Position numbers and translations under genes: made by a program
Virus record (IMG/VR): IMGVR_UViG_3300022916_000439
Coordinates: 1-33,378 of that record
Direction: 5' to 3' (one strand)
Source: a virus
DNA length: 33,378 nt
Shown here: positions 22,847-30,291 of the stretch, in pieces
Position numbering within the stretch: position 1 is the stretch's first letter
Layout of the letters: every line of letters starts with the position of its first letter
The notes under the pieces: model-generated
What the model saw: the letters and a program-made list of their open reading frames with translations, nothing else
Databases searched by the model: none
What the model was told of the DNA's origin: nothing

Positions 22847-23532
22847 TGGGCGATAAAGTTCGTACCCGAAAGCCCCCGCCGCCTCCCGGGTGGGATAGCA
22901 GACAGTCGCCGTACGAGCTGGATGTCCTCACCAGGTGGGATGTGCGTATTCGCCGCATGTCTCGCCGGGTATGGCACACCCACAAAGTCGGCATGGACGC
23001 AGACGACGTGTATAACGAGATCCGAGAGGCGGTTCTGTTGGCGGTGCGCCGCTACACCTGGAAGGAGGGCGAGTGCCCGCCTGATCCGTTTATCAACGTG
23101 GTAGCCCGTCGTCGAAAGCTCCACATCATTCGAGCCATTAACGCAGGTATGCGAGACCATGAGTGGCTAATGCCTGTTACGGACGAAGACGGCGAAGATG
23201 TACACCCCGATATCACGGATACCGCCGATCCCGTGGACGAGGTTCTTAGCTGTATGGAGCGTGACGACGGTATCCAAGGTCTGACGTATGCACTGCGGCG
23301 TAACCTACCGCCGGCCGCATTCGCCATCCTGCATCTTCGGTATGTTGACGAAATGAGCCCCGGCGATATAGCCGAGTTGGTCGGTATACCAGGAAAAACA
23401 GACACGGTAAGGTACCGAAGGGCTGCGGGTCGTATCGCTAGTGCCAAGTTGCAAGCGATGGACTTTCTCAAGACCTTGGGTATACAAGCTGTAGACCAGA
23501 TAGACGAGGAGGTCTATGATGGGATCGACTAG
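22846..23532 (+). CDS. RNA polymerase sigma-70-like factor
   Basis: 228 residues, ATG overlapping the VWA gene stop by one base (TAATG). The N-terminus has a PPPPPGW segment (10-16). Residues about 25-100 resemble sigma region 2 (RIRRMSRRVWHTHKVGMDAD, FINVVARRRKLHIIRAINAG). Residues about 135-205 resemble region 4, with a helix-turn-helix (MSPGDIAELVGIPGKTDTVR) preceded by ILHLRYVDE. The protein would direct host RNA polymerase to phage promoters. The 35-bp repeated element at 15198 and 17002 is an obvious candidate target. Region 3 appears short or absent, as in ECF-like sigma factors. Sequence divergence is high, so a sigma-related DNA-binding protein that no longer binds polymerase is an alternative. 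Confidence 0.75.
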   Translation: MGDKVRTRKPPPPPGWDSRQSPYELDVLTRWDVRIRRMSRRVWHTHKVGMDADDVYNEIREAVLLAVRRYTWKEGECPPDPFINVVARRRKLHIIRAINAGMRDHEWLMPVTDEDGEDVHPDITDTADPVDEVLSCMERDDGIQGLTYALRRNLPPAAFAILHLRYVDEMSPGDIAELVGIPGKTDTVRYRRAAGRIASAKLQAMDFLKTLGIQAVDQIDEEVYDGID

Positions 23533-23947
23533 GTTATCCGCATTGGATATTCCGCTGACGAACGAGACGCGCGAGCGTTTGGTATCTATCGGAGTCTCGA
23601 GCAGTACGATCAGCAGCATGTCAGAAATGGGCGGACAGGCGCTCCTGTCCCTTAGAAGCGACTATAGCGACAAAGACCACCCGTCGTGTTTCCGCCGGGT
23701 GTACGATTCTGCGAGTGCGCTGTGCCAAGGGTGTATCGTGGGCGTGTCTTGCTGGCGAGGCGATCGTCGCTATCTCGAACGCCTCAAGAGTGGGAAAGTC
23801 GCGCCACCACTTGGCGTTCCGAGCCAAGTGGTAGACGAGCGGATCAAAGTGGTAACCAGTCGCCCGGCTACGCCTCCTCCTCCCAAGAAAAAGAGGGTTC
23901 GCCGTGGCAAAAAGAAATCGAGAGTCGGTCGTAGCCGTACCCGTTGA
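23519..23947 (+). CDS. Small Cys-cluster protein with Lys/Arg tail
   Basis: 142 residues. The second of two adjacent ATGs (23519) was chosen because it is six bases from GAGGAGG; 23516 is only three. Residues 57-78 contain CFRRVYDSASALCQGCIVGVSC split as Cys57, Cys69, Cys72, Cys78 (C-x11-C-x2-C-x5-C), likely a zinc site. The C-terminus (about 115-142) has PPPPKKKRVRRGKKKSR, a polyproline and basic tail suited to nucleic acid. It overlaps the sigma-like gene by 14 bases and the next gene by 44 bases. Similar Cys spacing is found in the protein at 12216 and the frame at 28621. Function unknown. Confidence 0.75.
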   Translation: MGSTRLSALDIPLTNETRERLVSIGVSSSTISSMSEMGGQALLSLRSDYSDKDHPSCFRRVYDSASALCQGCIVGVSCWRGDRRYLERLKSGKVAPPLGVPSQVVDERIKVVTSRPATPPPPKKKRVRRGKKKSRVGRSRTR

Positions 23948-24239
23948 CTCCAGAGACCTGCCAGAGGGGGCGTCTATCCGTCGTTTGTGGAAGGGCGAAG
24001 TTCACGAGGTCTTCGTTAGGCACGCCTTCGCCCCTCCACCTGTAAATCGTCCGGCCAAAGAGTATAGGCGACAGAAAGCCGCTGACCGTGGGTGGTGGCG
24101 ATATGAATATAAGGGCAAGCGCTATAAAACCCTCAGCGCAGTCGCTAGGAGAATTACCGGAAACCCTACTGTTAGCGGTAACTGGTTCTTCGGACTGCGA
24201 AGGAGGCGTAAATGCACGGCGAGCCTTTTGCTCAAATGA
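23904..24239 (+). CDS. DUF2924 family protein
   Basis: 111 residues. GTG at 23904 is the start, with AGAGGG eight bases upstream. The conserved pattern of DUF2924 is visible: G-x-x-x-R-x-WKGEVHEV (29-36), a gap, EYKGKRYKTLSAVARRITG (68-86), and GNWFFGL (92-98). This family occurs in phages and prophages and may bind DNA, but its function is not established. The 5' end overlaps the Lys/Arg tail of the previous gene by 44 bases and the 3' end overlaps the next gene by 28 bases. It carries an extra APPPVNRP insertion in the middle compared with what I remember of the family. Confidence 0.75.
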   Translation: MAKRNRESVVAVPVDSRDLPEGASIRRLWKGEVHEVFVRHAFAPPPVNRPAKEYRRQKAADRGWWRYEYKGKRYKTLSAVARRITGNPTVSGNWFFGLRRRRKCTASLLLK

Positions 24240-24577
24240 CTATGTATGGCGATATCCCGCCCGACCGGGTGGACATTCGCCAAGTACCGTCATTGTCTCT
24301 AGACCTTAGGCGAGAAACCGGCGCACCTCCCGATACTATGGACGAGTCCGTATTAGTGCATCCAGGCGTGTTCACTCTTTCTGTGTTTGGAGTTATCGCC
24401 GGCGAGACGCCGATCGGAGAGATTCGTTGCATGGTTAACGATGTTGAAGTGCGGATCGTGGGGCACTTGACTGGGCGACCTGACGTGGTGGAGGTCACGC
24501 CTGACCACATCGCGCCTATGCTGAGTGATGACGGGTATCGGTTGACCGTGCTTTCGTGGCTCGGGATTGCCGCCTAA
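24212..24577 (+). CDS. Small phage protein of unknown function upstream of the polymerase
   Basis: 121 residues, ATG five bases after GGAGGCGTAA, a strong ribosome binding site lying inside the previous gene. No family recognised. The sequence alternates short beta strands (GVFTLSVFGVIAGETPIGEI, DVEVRIVGHLTG) and is acidic. Its TAA overlaps the polymerase ATG by one base. It may be a polymerase accessory protein by position only. Confidence 0.75.
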   Translation: MHGEPFAQMTMYGDIPPDRVDIRQVPSLSLDLRRETGAPPDTMDESVLVHPGVFTLSVFGVIAGETPIGEIRCMVNDVEVRIVGHLTGRPDVVEVTPDHIAPMLSDDGYRLTVLSWLGIAA

Positions 24578-26649
24578 TGTTCTGCACTACGAAGCTGTCG
24601 CCAGGGCATTTCGTCGCACGAACTAATGACGAAATGACGTATATGGTTAATGCCATAAAGTCGGCAACTACGATCGGTATAGACTTTGAGACTACCGGAT
24701 CTCGCCCGTTTAACGGCGCCCACCCCATCGGCTACTCGATGGGGTTTCTCGCGTCTGACGGTCGCCCATATAGCTGGTATGTGCCGGTCGCACACACTAC
24801 GCCTGAGCCCATGGCCGATATGCCCGCTGCGAAACGGGCTTTTCGTGATGCGGTGTTCAGTGCGTCCGAGTTAGTGGGGCATAACCTCAAGTTTGACCTA
24901 AACATGGCGAGAAAGTGGGGTTACGATATCCCGCTGCTTACGCCGCTACACGATACACTGATACAGGCGTACCTAATAGACGAAAATCGACCGTTCGCAC
25001 TAGAGAAGGTGGTCAACTACGAGGGCATTTCGCCATGGGGCGATGCCATGTCTATGAAAAATGAGCTAACGGCGTATCTCAAGGTCAAGGCCAAGGAGCG
25101 AGGCCTCCTGTTCCAGAAGCGCACTAATAAGCGAGGTTATTGGGAGGCGCCGTATATCGAACGGTTTGGGCATAGCGAGGTATGGGTCAGTACTGAGGCC
25201 GAATACAGTTGTCGGGATATCGCGCATACGCTTCTACTGGACCGAACACAACGAGACAGGGCTATGGGGCTTGGTACCCCATACGAGGATCGCCGTCGGT
25301 TCCTGTACTGGAACGAGATGATGCTAGTCAGGGCTCTCGCAGAAATGCAGTGGAACGGCCAGCCCGTGGATAAGCCGTACTTGCTGAAAATGGCTGTAGA
25401 GTTGGACGAAGACTTAGAGCGCCGAGCGGCCGACCTTACTAGGCGCTTTGGCGCTCGTATTTCGTGGAGTAACGATAACGATGTTCGCGACTTCCTTTAC
25501 AACCATCTAAAGCTGCCAGTAAAGGAGCGAACTAAGGTCAGCAAGACGCACCCAAAGGGCCAGCCGTCGGTATCGCGTTCTGCCCTTATGCAGCTAAGAC
25601 CCCACCACTCGGCGATAGAGCATCTAGCCGAGTTTAACGTATGGTTAAAGATTAGGTCAACGTATAGCGATTCGCTGGCGTACTACGTTGACCAGGACGG
25701 TAAGATACACGGCGACGTAATGCAGTTCGGCACTGGCACAGGTCGTTTTGCCATGAAAGGCCCGAACCTGCAAAACATACCGTTTAGGCACAAAGAGGCG
25801 TCTAAGCGAGTGCGACAGGCGTTTATGACGGTTGACGGAATGGTCCGCCTGTTCTTGGACTACTCGCAGGTCGAGTTGCGTGTACTAGGCTGGCGAACGG
25901 CTGCAAAGGTGTTCATTGCTGCGTATCGTTCTCCATCATGGGAGGCCATGATGAGAGGCGATATCAGCATAGAAGCGTACATGAGGGAGCGCGCCAACGA
26001 GCCTAGGCGAGATATCCACGGTGAGGTGGCTATCGCTACGCTGGGCTCTAAACCAGAAGACTCTGATTGGAAGGTCAAGAGGCGAGCGGGCAAGGTGATT
26101 AACTTCGGTGTTCCATATGGCGGCGGACACTCTATGCTTACGAGTAACCCAGAGCTAATGTTGGGCGAGAAGGCGGCTAAGGCGCTTTACGAAAGGTACC
26201 ACCGGAAGAACCCAGAGATCGACCGGACTAAGGAAAAGCTGTTTGCCGCTATGCGTGGTCGCCGTGGGTGCTACTTCACGAATTGGGCTGGACGCTGTCG
26301 CCATCTTCCCGCGCTTAAGTCTCGTGGTAATGACATGCGATCCCGTGCCGAGCGTATGGCGTTCGCGTCTCTCATCCAGGGCGAAGCTGGCGAGCTTACG
26401 CGGCTTAGTATTGTACGAACGTATATCATGCAACGCGACGGCACATTCCCGGGTAAGGCTACAAACACAGTCCACGACGAAATCCAATTCGATTGCGACA
26501 AGAAGGACTTAGTGGAGGTCGCACGCAAGGGACAACTCGCTATGGAGGATTTTCATGGTTACTTCGGGAGCATCCCGATCATAGTAGACGCAGAAGTGAC
26601 TGAAACAACATGGGCAGATAAAAAGGATTACGAGGTATCATATGAGTAG
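24577..26649 (+). CDS. Family A DNA polymerase with 3'-5' exonuclease
   Basis: 690 residues from ATG 24577 (TAATG coupling; a GTG at 24556 is a weaker option). Exonuclease motifs: GIDFETTG with Asp36 and Glu38, HNLKFDLNMA, and YSCRDIAHTLLL. Polymerase motifs: GTGRFAMKGPNLQNIPF, motif A LDYSQVELR with Asp428, motif B around Lys506 (KVINFGVPYG), and motif C HDE (His633, Asp634, Glu635). There is no 5'-3' nuclease domain; the length matches T7-like and other phage PolA enzymes. It is the replicative polymerase, probably acting with the SSB, helicase and primase of this window. Motif B has Phe (INFG) where many PolA have Tyr or Phe, which affects ddNTP use in other family members. Confidence 0.95.
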   Translation: MFCTTKLSPGHFVARTNDEMTYMVNAIKSATTIGIDFETTGSRPFNGAHPIGYSMGFLASDGRPYSWYVPVAHTTPEPMADMPAAKRAFRDAVFSASELVGHNLKFDLNMARKWGYDIPLLTPLHDTLIQAYLIDENRPFALEKVVNYEGISPWGDAMSMKNELTAYLKVKAKERGLLFQKRTNKRGYWEAPYIERFGHSEVWVSTEAEYSCRDIAHTLLLDRTQRDRAMGLGTPYEDRRRFLYWNEMMLVRALAEMQWNGQPVDKPYLLKMAVELDEDLERRAADLTRRFGARISWSNDNDVRDFLYNHLKLPVKERTKVSKTHPKGQPSVSRSALMQLRPHHSAIEHLAEFNVWLKIRSTYSDSLAYYVDQDGKIHGDVMQFGTGTGRFAMKGPNLQNIPFRHKEASKRVRQAFMTVDGMVRLFLDYSQVELRVLGWRTAAKVFIAAYRSPSWEAMMRGDISIEAYMRERANEPRRDIHGEVAIATLGSKPEDSDWKVKRRAGKVINFGVPYGGGHSMLTSNPELMLGEKAAKALYERYHRKNPEIDRTKEKLFAAMRGRRGCYFTNWAGRCRHLPALKSRGNDMRSRAERMAFASLIQGEAGELTRLSIVRTYIMQRDGTFPGKATNTVHDEIQFDCDKKDLVEVARKGQLAMEDFHGYFGSIPIIVDAEVTETTWADKKDYEVSYE

Positions 26650-27358
26650 TGGAACACCGTTTAGGGCAATGATCGCCGGGTTGGCTGCTATGCCGCCTGT
26701 CGTGCTTAGGGGGCAGGAATACAGCGGCGCGTACCTGGCTACTTTGGTCGCCATCGACCCAGAGCAGCCAGAGCAAGAGGCCGCCAACACACCTCGCATT
26801 ATCAGTGAGTTGGGCCGGTTGGTCGCTGCGGCATACCGGGATAAGGAACTTGCCGAGGTCGACTATCGCGTATGGCGCGAGCAGACAGTCTGGAAGGTGG
26901 TAAACAACGAGAGAGCGGCTCGTAAGGCTAAGTTCGCGTGTATCGTGAACCCAGGCCTAGACGCCAAGGGCAACGAGAAGCCTACCAAGATGCCGACCAA
27001 GGGCGACGCTGATTCGTATATGCGTACGCGTCCGGAATACCGAAAGCTGTACGAGGCCAAGCTAGAAGCCGAGGAGGTGTGGGCGACTCTACATGCCGCT
27101 TTGGAAGCTGCGAAGGCGCGCACCTGGGCTATCAAGGGCTGGGAGCGCAGCACAGGGGCCGACACTTCTTCCCATAGCAGGCGTATTCACCATCCAGAGG
27201 CGGATGACGATACAACCACCCGCCATCCTGGGCATAGTGAGCATGAAAGGCCGGACGTGGCCGAGTCTGAGGATCAGGCCGTCACTAGGGGTAGAACCCC
27301 GATTCCCCCGCCTCGCAAGACAAGTACCCCTCCCCCTCCCCCATCGACTAGGAGATAG
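26642..27358 (+). CDS. UvsY-like recombination mediator candidate with His/Pro-rich tail
   Basis: 238 residues, ATG overlapping the polymerase stop by eight bases, with GAGGT upstream. Residues 50-170 are helical and charged (SELGRLVAAAYRDKELAEVD, PEYRKLYEAKLEAEEVWATL, AALEAAKARTWAIKGWER), the type of helical scaffold seen in UvsY-like mediator proteins, which load the recombinase on SSB-coated DNA. Its place next to the gp32-like SSB, and one gene from the RecA-like gene, supports this. Residues 170-238 are disordered-looking, rich in His and Asp, ending in two polyproline stretches (PIPPPRK, TPPPPPSTRR). I would not name the gene without a profile search. Confidence 0.7.
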   Translation: MSSGTPFRAMIAGLAAMPPVVLRGQEYSGAYLATLVAIDPEQPEQEAANTPRIISELGRLVAAAYRDKELAEVDYRVWREQTVWKVVNNERAARKAKFACIVNPGLDAKGNEKPTKMPTKGDADSYMRTRPEYRKLYEAKLEAEEVWATLHAALEAAKARTWAIKGWERSTGADTSSHSRRIHHPEADDDTTTRHPGHSEHERPDVAESEDQAVTRGRTPIPPPRKTSTPPPPPSTRR

Positions 27359-27361
27359 CGC

Positions 27362-28645
27362 ATGTCGTCCGTATACGAACAGGAAAAAGAACGCCTCGGT
27401 AAAATCCCTCGCGGAGGTGGCGGAGGTGGCGATTTCAAGTGGCTAGACATCCCGAGCCCGGCATCCAAGGGCCAGGAGACGATCAAGCACATTCGGATCA
27501 TTCCGCGTCTTCCAAAGGGTGACGACGGGCAGCCCGATCCTAGCCGCCCTTACCCGGCGTTCTGGGTGCGCGTCGCAGTGCATCGTTTGACCGTGGACGG
27601 CGAAGACAAGCAATTCAACTGCCCTGACGATCCTACCAACTCAGCCGCGCAGACTACTTGCCCTATTTGCAAGTTGCGTAAGGACCTGCAAGACGCTCGT
27701 AATTCGTCATACGACGAGCTGATTAAGAGTCTGTATCCGCGGGTTCGTTGTTTCTGCAACGTTATCGACATGGGCGACCCTAGTTCCCACTGGACTGACG
27801 ACGGCCAGGGCGGCTGGGCGATTCAGCCGTTCGTGTGGGGCTACTCGCAGACAGTACACGCGGCGATCCTCGATATCTGCATCAACAAGGGACCGGTAGA
27901 GGATCACGAACTGGGTCGCGACCTCAAGATCGCCAAGAAGCGTGTCGGTAAGCGAAAGATGGATGTTCGGTACGCTATCGGCGAAGCGAGCGACCGTAAG
28001 ACGCTGGACGAATCCCTCATGCCCGTTTTGTACTCGGCGCATGGTCTTGAAGGTCTGGAAAAGTCGACATCGACGGACGCCCTGCGAGATGTTGCGGCGC
28101 TAGTGGACCCTAGGGCCGGAAGCGCCCGAACGACTGGCGGATACAGCGACGCGCCGCCACCCACTCCAGCGGCTCCGACTCGGTCTGCGGCGCCTCCCCC
28201 GCCGGCTAGTGCCCCGGCCCCAGCGAGTGGTGATGTCTTCTTCTACGACGGGCCAACAGGGCAGCAGCAAGATCTGGACGTGATCTCTATCGCTCGTCTG
28301 ATCGTTGGCTCAGGTAGCGAAGAAGGACACGCCGTATGGGTGGAAGGATGGCCCGACTGGGCGGACGCTATGAACGTGCCAGAGATTGCCGCGGCAGTCG
28401 TCGCACAGAAGCCAGCGCCGGCCGCTCCTCCTGCTCGCAACCCACCTGGTTACCAGCCTGGGGGCGGCTACCAGGTGGGAGGCCCTCCTGCGCCGCCTCA
28501 GCCGCCGTCTGGCCCTCCTCAGCCCCCGACTAGGGCCGCGGGGCCCCCTCAGCCTCCCGTCCAGCGTAAGGCGCCGCCAGCGCCTCCTCGTGGGAAGGCA
28601 CCGCCCCCTCCTCCGAAGCCGCCAGGGGGCCCGGACAACTTCTAG
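27362..28645 (+). CDS. gp32-like ssDNA-binding protein with zinc site, GYF-like domain and proline-rich tail
   Basis: 427 residues, ATG with AGGAGA. The core (about 25-250) has a gp32-type zinc pattern: His74, Cys87, Cys100 and Cys103 (H-x12-C-x12-C-x2-C; T4 gp32 has H-x12-C-x9-C-x2-C). After a Pro/Ala linker (253-289), residues 291-346 look like a bacterial GYF_2 domain: VFFYDGPTGQQQ, an ISIARLIVGSG helix, and AVWVEGWPDWADAMNVPEI. The rest (350-427) is polyproline and ends in GGPDNF, with a terminal Phe as in other SSB C-tails. It coats ssDNA and would recruit partners; GYF domains bind proline-rich peptides in eukaryotes. Directly downstream, in the -1 frame, a Cys-rich coding stretch without its own start begins. 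Confidence 0.85.
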   Translation: MSSVYEQEKERLGKIPRGGGGGGDFKWLDIPSPASKGQETIKHIRIIPRLPKGDDGQPDPSRPYPAFWVRVAVHRLTVDGEDKQFNCPDDPTNSAAQTTCPICKLRKDLQDARNSSYDELIKSLYPRVRCFCNVIDMGDPSSHWTDDGQGGWAIQPFVWGYSQTVHAAILDICINKGPVEDHELGRDLKIAKKRVGKRKMDVRYAIGEASDRKTLDESLMPVLYSAHGLEGLEKSTSTDALRDVAALVDPRAGSARTTGGYSDAPPPTPAAPTRSAAPPPPASAPAPASGDVFFYDGPTGQQQDLDVISIARLIVGSGSEEGHAVWVEGWPDWADAMNVPEIAAAVVAQKPAPAAPPARNPPGYQPGGGYQVGGPPAPPQPPSGPPQPPTRAAGPPQPPVQRKAPPAPPRGKAPPPPPKPPGGPDNF

Positions 28646-28809
28646 AATCACCCCCTGGCGACTGTCACTGTTTCGGGAAGTACTGGGCAGACGATCGAGT
28701 CTGCGTGGAATGCCCGTGGGGTAGCGACGTTAAGGCCTCTTGTGCTGGCGACGAGCTACCCCAAATCGTGGACATAGACACTCTCAAGAAGGAATTACGA
28801 GGACCATAA
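28621..28809 (+). CDS. Hidden Cys-rich reading frame between SSB and recombinase; no canonical start
   Basis: In the -1 frame relative to the SSB, the codons read protein-like: CHCFGKYWADD, then RVCVECPWG, SDVKASCAGDELPQIVDI and DTLKKELRGP, with stop TAA 28807-28809. Cys codons at 28669, 28702, 28711 and 28741 give C-x10-C-x2-C-x9-C, similar to Cys clusters encoded at 12216 and 23519. The stop overlaps the next ATG as TAATG, as at other junctions here, which strongly suggests translation. However no ATG, GTG or TTG occurs between the upstream stop (28567) and the Cys motif; the first is GTG 28705, after two of the Cys. Either ribosomes shift -1 from the SSB, near GGGGG at 28625-28629 or before the SSB stop, or the assembly lost a base. 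The start given here is nominal. Confidence 0.6.
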   Translation, partial: ARGPGQLLESPPGDCHCFGKYWADDRVCVECPWGSDVKASCAGDELPQIVDIDTLKKELRGP

Positions 28810-30251
28810 TGGCTAAAGCCCCCCCTCCGCCTCGCCCCAAACGAAAGCCTAAGCGACCGCGCAAGCCTAAACCGTCAATGGGCGATCCATACGCTCGCGC
28901 ACTAGCTGGTCATGTTCGAGATGGTCACGGAGTAGGCGCAGCGGCGACTATGGACGTATGCGACGAGATGGGCTCTCCTAGGGGGTACGTCGGTACTCGT
29001 AATATTGCTTTGGACCGCGCGCTCGGAACTCCCGGGATCCCACTTGGGCGAATGACCGAGATTAGTGGATGGCCTGGGGCCGGTAAGTCTACGATGCTGG
29101 ACCAAATCATCGCGCAGTGCCAGGCAGAGGGTGGGATCGGTGTGCTGGCCGATGTGGAGCGGGCTCGTAATCGTGGGTACATGGCTCGCCTGGGTATCAA
29201 CTTCGAGTCGCTGATTTGGATTGACGGTAGCACTGTAGAGACCATGTTTGACGAGATTGAGACCCTGGCCCGCAACGTGGCGCACTATAGAGCCGAGGCA
29301 TGGCGAAACGCCCTAGTTCGTTCAGGGACTAAGTGCCCGAAGTGCCCAACGTACCGATTCGAAGTGTTCGACCCGGCGACGCATAGACAGAAGCATCGTA
29401 AGCCGATCAAGGTGTTCGTATTGTCTCGATGGGGTCGTGAGCAGGCGGCAGCGATCCTGGAGTATCAGAAAGCGCACAACCTACCGCAGACCAGTGTACG
29501 AGACGCGCCTGTCCGGAAGCTCCTTAGGCCCGTAATCGTACATACAGACGACCCTGTCGAGATGAAAAAAGCGCTGGCTGCCTGGGACGCAGGGGAAGAA
29601 CACGATCTAGTACAGTCCGCAGACAGGCCGATTATCGTCGGATGGGACAGCGTAGCGGGTACGCCCACCGAGGGCGAGTTGGACGGCGACGCTAGGGACA
29701 TTCACCCGGCGTCGGCGGCTAGGGTCATTCGTCGTAACCTCAGACGGTTAGTGCAGCTTATCGACGATGAACAGATCGGGTTTGTCCTGATTAATCAGCG
29801 GTACGAAAAACTGCAAATGGGCAATCGGAGCGGGTACAAGGCGAGTGAGACGTATGGTGGCGGTGGTATCAAGTACCACACGACGATTCGTATTGAAGTG
29901 GATAAGGTCGGCGATATCTTCGAGTCAACGGCAGCGAAGACGAACAAGGAACCGCCACTCGGCCAAATCGTCCGAATCAAGGTCCCTAAAAACAAGATTG
30001 AGTCGCCGTTTCGAACAGAGGAGTATGGCCTGGTATTCGGCCGTGGCGCAGAGAACGCCTTTGCGATGTATCAAGACTTCAAAGCGAGAGGCATTATCAG
30101 GGTTGGTGGCGCCTGGAGTAGATTCGTAGATCCGTCGATCCTGGGGACTAGCGATAAATCGTTTAGAGGATGGATGGGGTTGTCTAACATGATGGCAGAC
30201 GATCCTGTGTTGTGGGCGACGCTTAAGGCATTGTTTATGGAAGGCCGGTAA
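28809..30251 (+). CDS. UvsX/RecA-like recombinase with large insertion
   Basis: 480 residues. ATG 28809 was chosen for the TAATG overlap and GAGGA; an upstream in-frame ATG (28740) lies in the hidden frame. The N-terminus is KAPPPPRPKRKPKRPRK. ATPase motifs: GWPGAGKS Walker A (87-94), PIIVGWDSVAG Walker B (Asp280), INQRYEKLQ (motif like RecA L2 start) and a GGGGIKYHTTIRIEV strand. Between Walker A and Walker B are about 187 residues, against roughly 70 in E. coli RecA, so there is a large insertion that includes CPKC (Cys176, Cys179) and a helical AAAILEYQKAHN segment. It would form filaments on ssDNA and perform strand exchange with SSB and UvsY-like partners. DnaB/RadA relationships are less likely because of the RecA-like layout. 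Confidence 0.85.
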   Translation: MAKAPPPPRPKRKPKRPRKPKPSMGDPYARALAGHVRDGHGVGAAATMDVCDEMGSPRGYVGTRNIALDRALGTPGIPLGRMTEISGWPGAGKSTMLDQIIAQCQAEGGIGVLADVERARNRGYMARLGINFESLIWIDGSTVETMFDEIETLARNVAHYRAEAWRNALVRSGTKCPKCPTYRFEVFDPATHRQKHRKPIKVFVLSRWGREQAAAILEYQKAHNLPQTSVRDAPVRKLLRPVIVHTDDPVEMKKALAAWDAGEEHDLVQSADRPIIVGWDSVAGTPTEGELDGDARDIHPASAARVIRRNLRRLVQLIDDEQIGFVLINQRYEKLQMGNRSGYKASETYGGGGIKYHTTIRIEVDKVGDIFESTAAKTNKEPPLGQIVRIKVPKNKIESPFRTEEYGLVFGRGAENAFAMYQDFKARGIIRVGGAWSRFVDPSILGTSDKSFRGWMGLSNMMADDPVLWATLKALFMEGR

Positions 30252-30269
30252 ACCCATGCTCTAGGCGTG

Positions 30270-30291
30270 TATAATGGCAGCGGAGGCTGCC
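30270..30291 (+). promoter_or_regulatory. TATAAT promoter plus hairpin holding the HNH ribosome binding site
   Basis: TATAAT (30270-30275) is followed immediately by GGCAGC-GGAG-GCTGCC (30276-30291), a perfect six-pair stem whose loop is the GGAG of the Shine-Dalgarno GGAGG; ATG follows at 30292. A transcript started from this promoter (predicted about 30282) would lack the left arm and leave the site free, while read-through transcripts could fold and hide it. T4 homing endonuclease genes such as I-TevI use the same logic. No -35 box is evident. Confidence 0.6.

Noticed and set aside
28740-28808. Upstream in-frame ATG (28740) for the recombinase
   Set aside because: It lies inside the hidden Cys-rich frame, has no binding site, and adds an Arg/His-rich stretch; ATG 28809 has GAGGA and the TAATG coupling.
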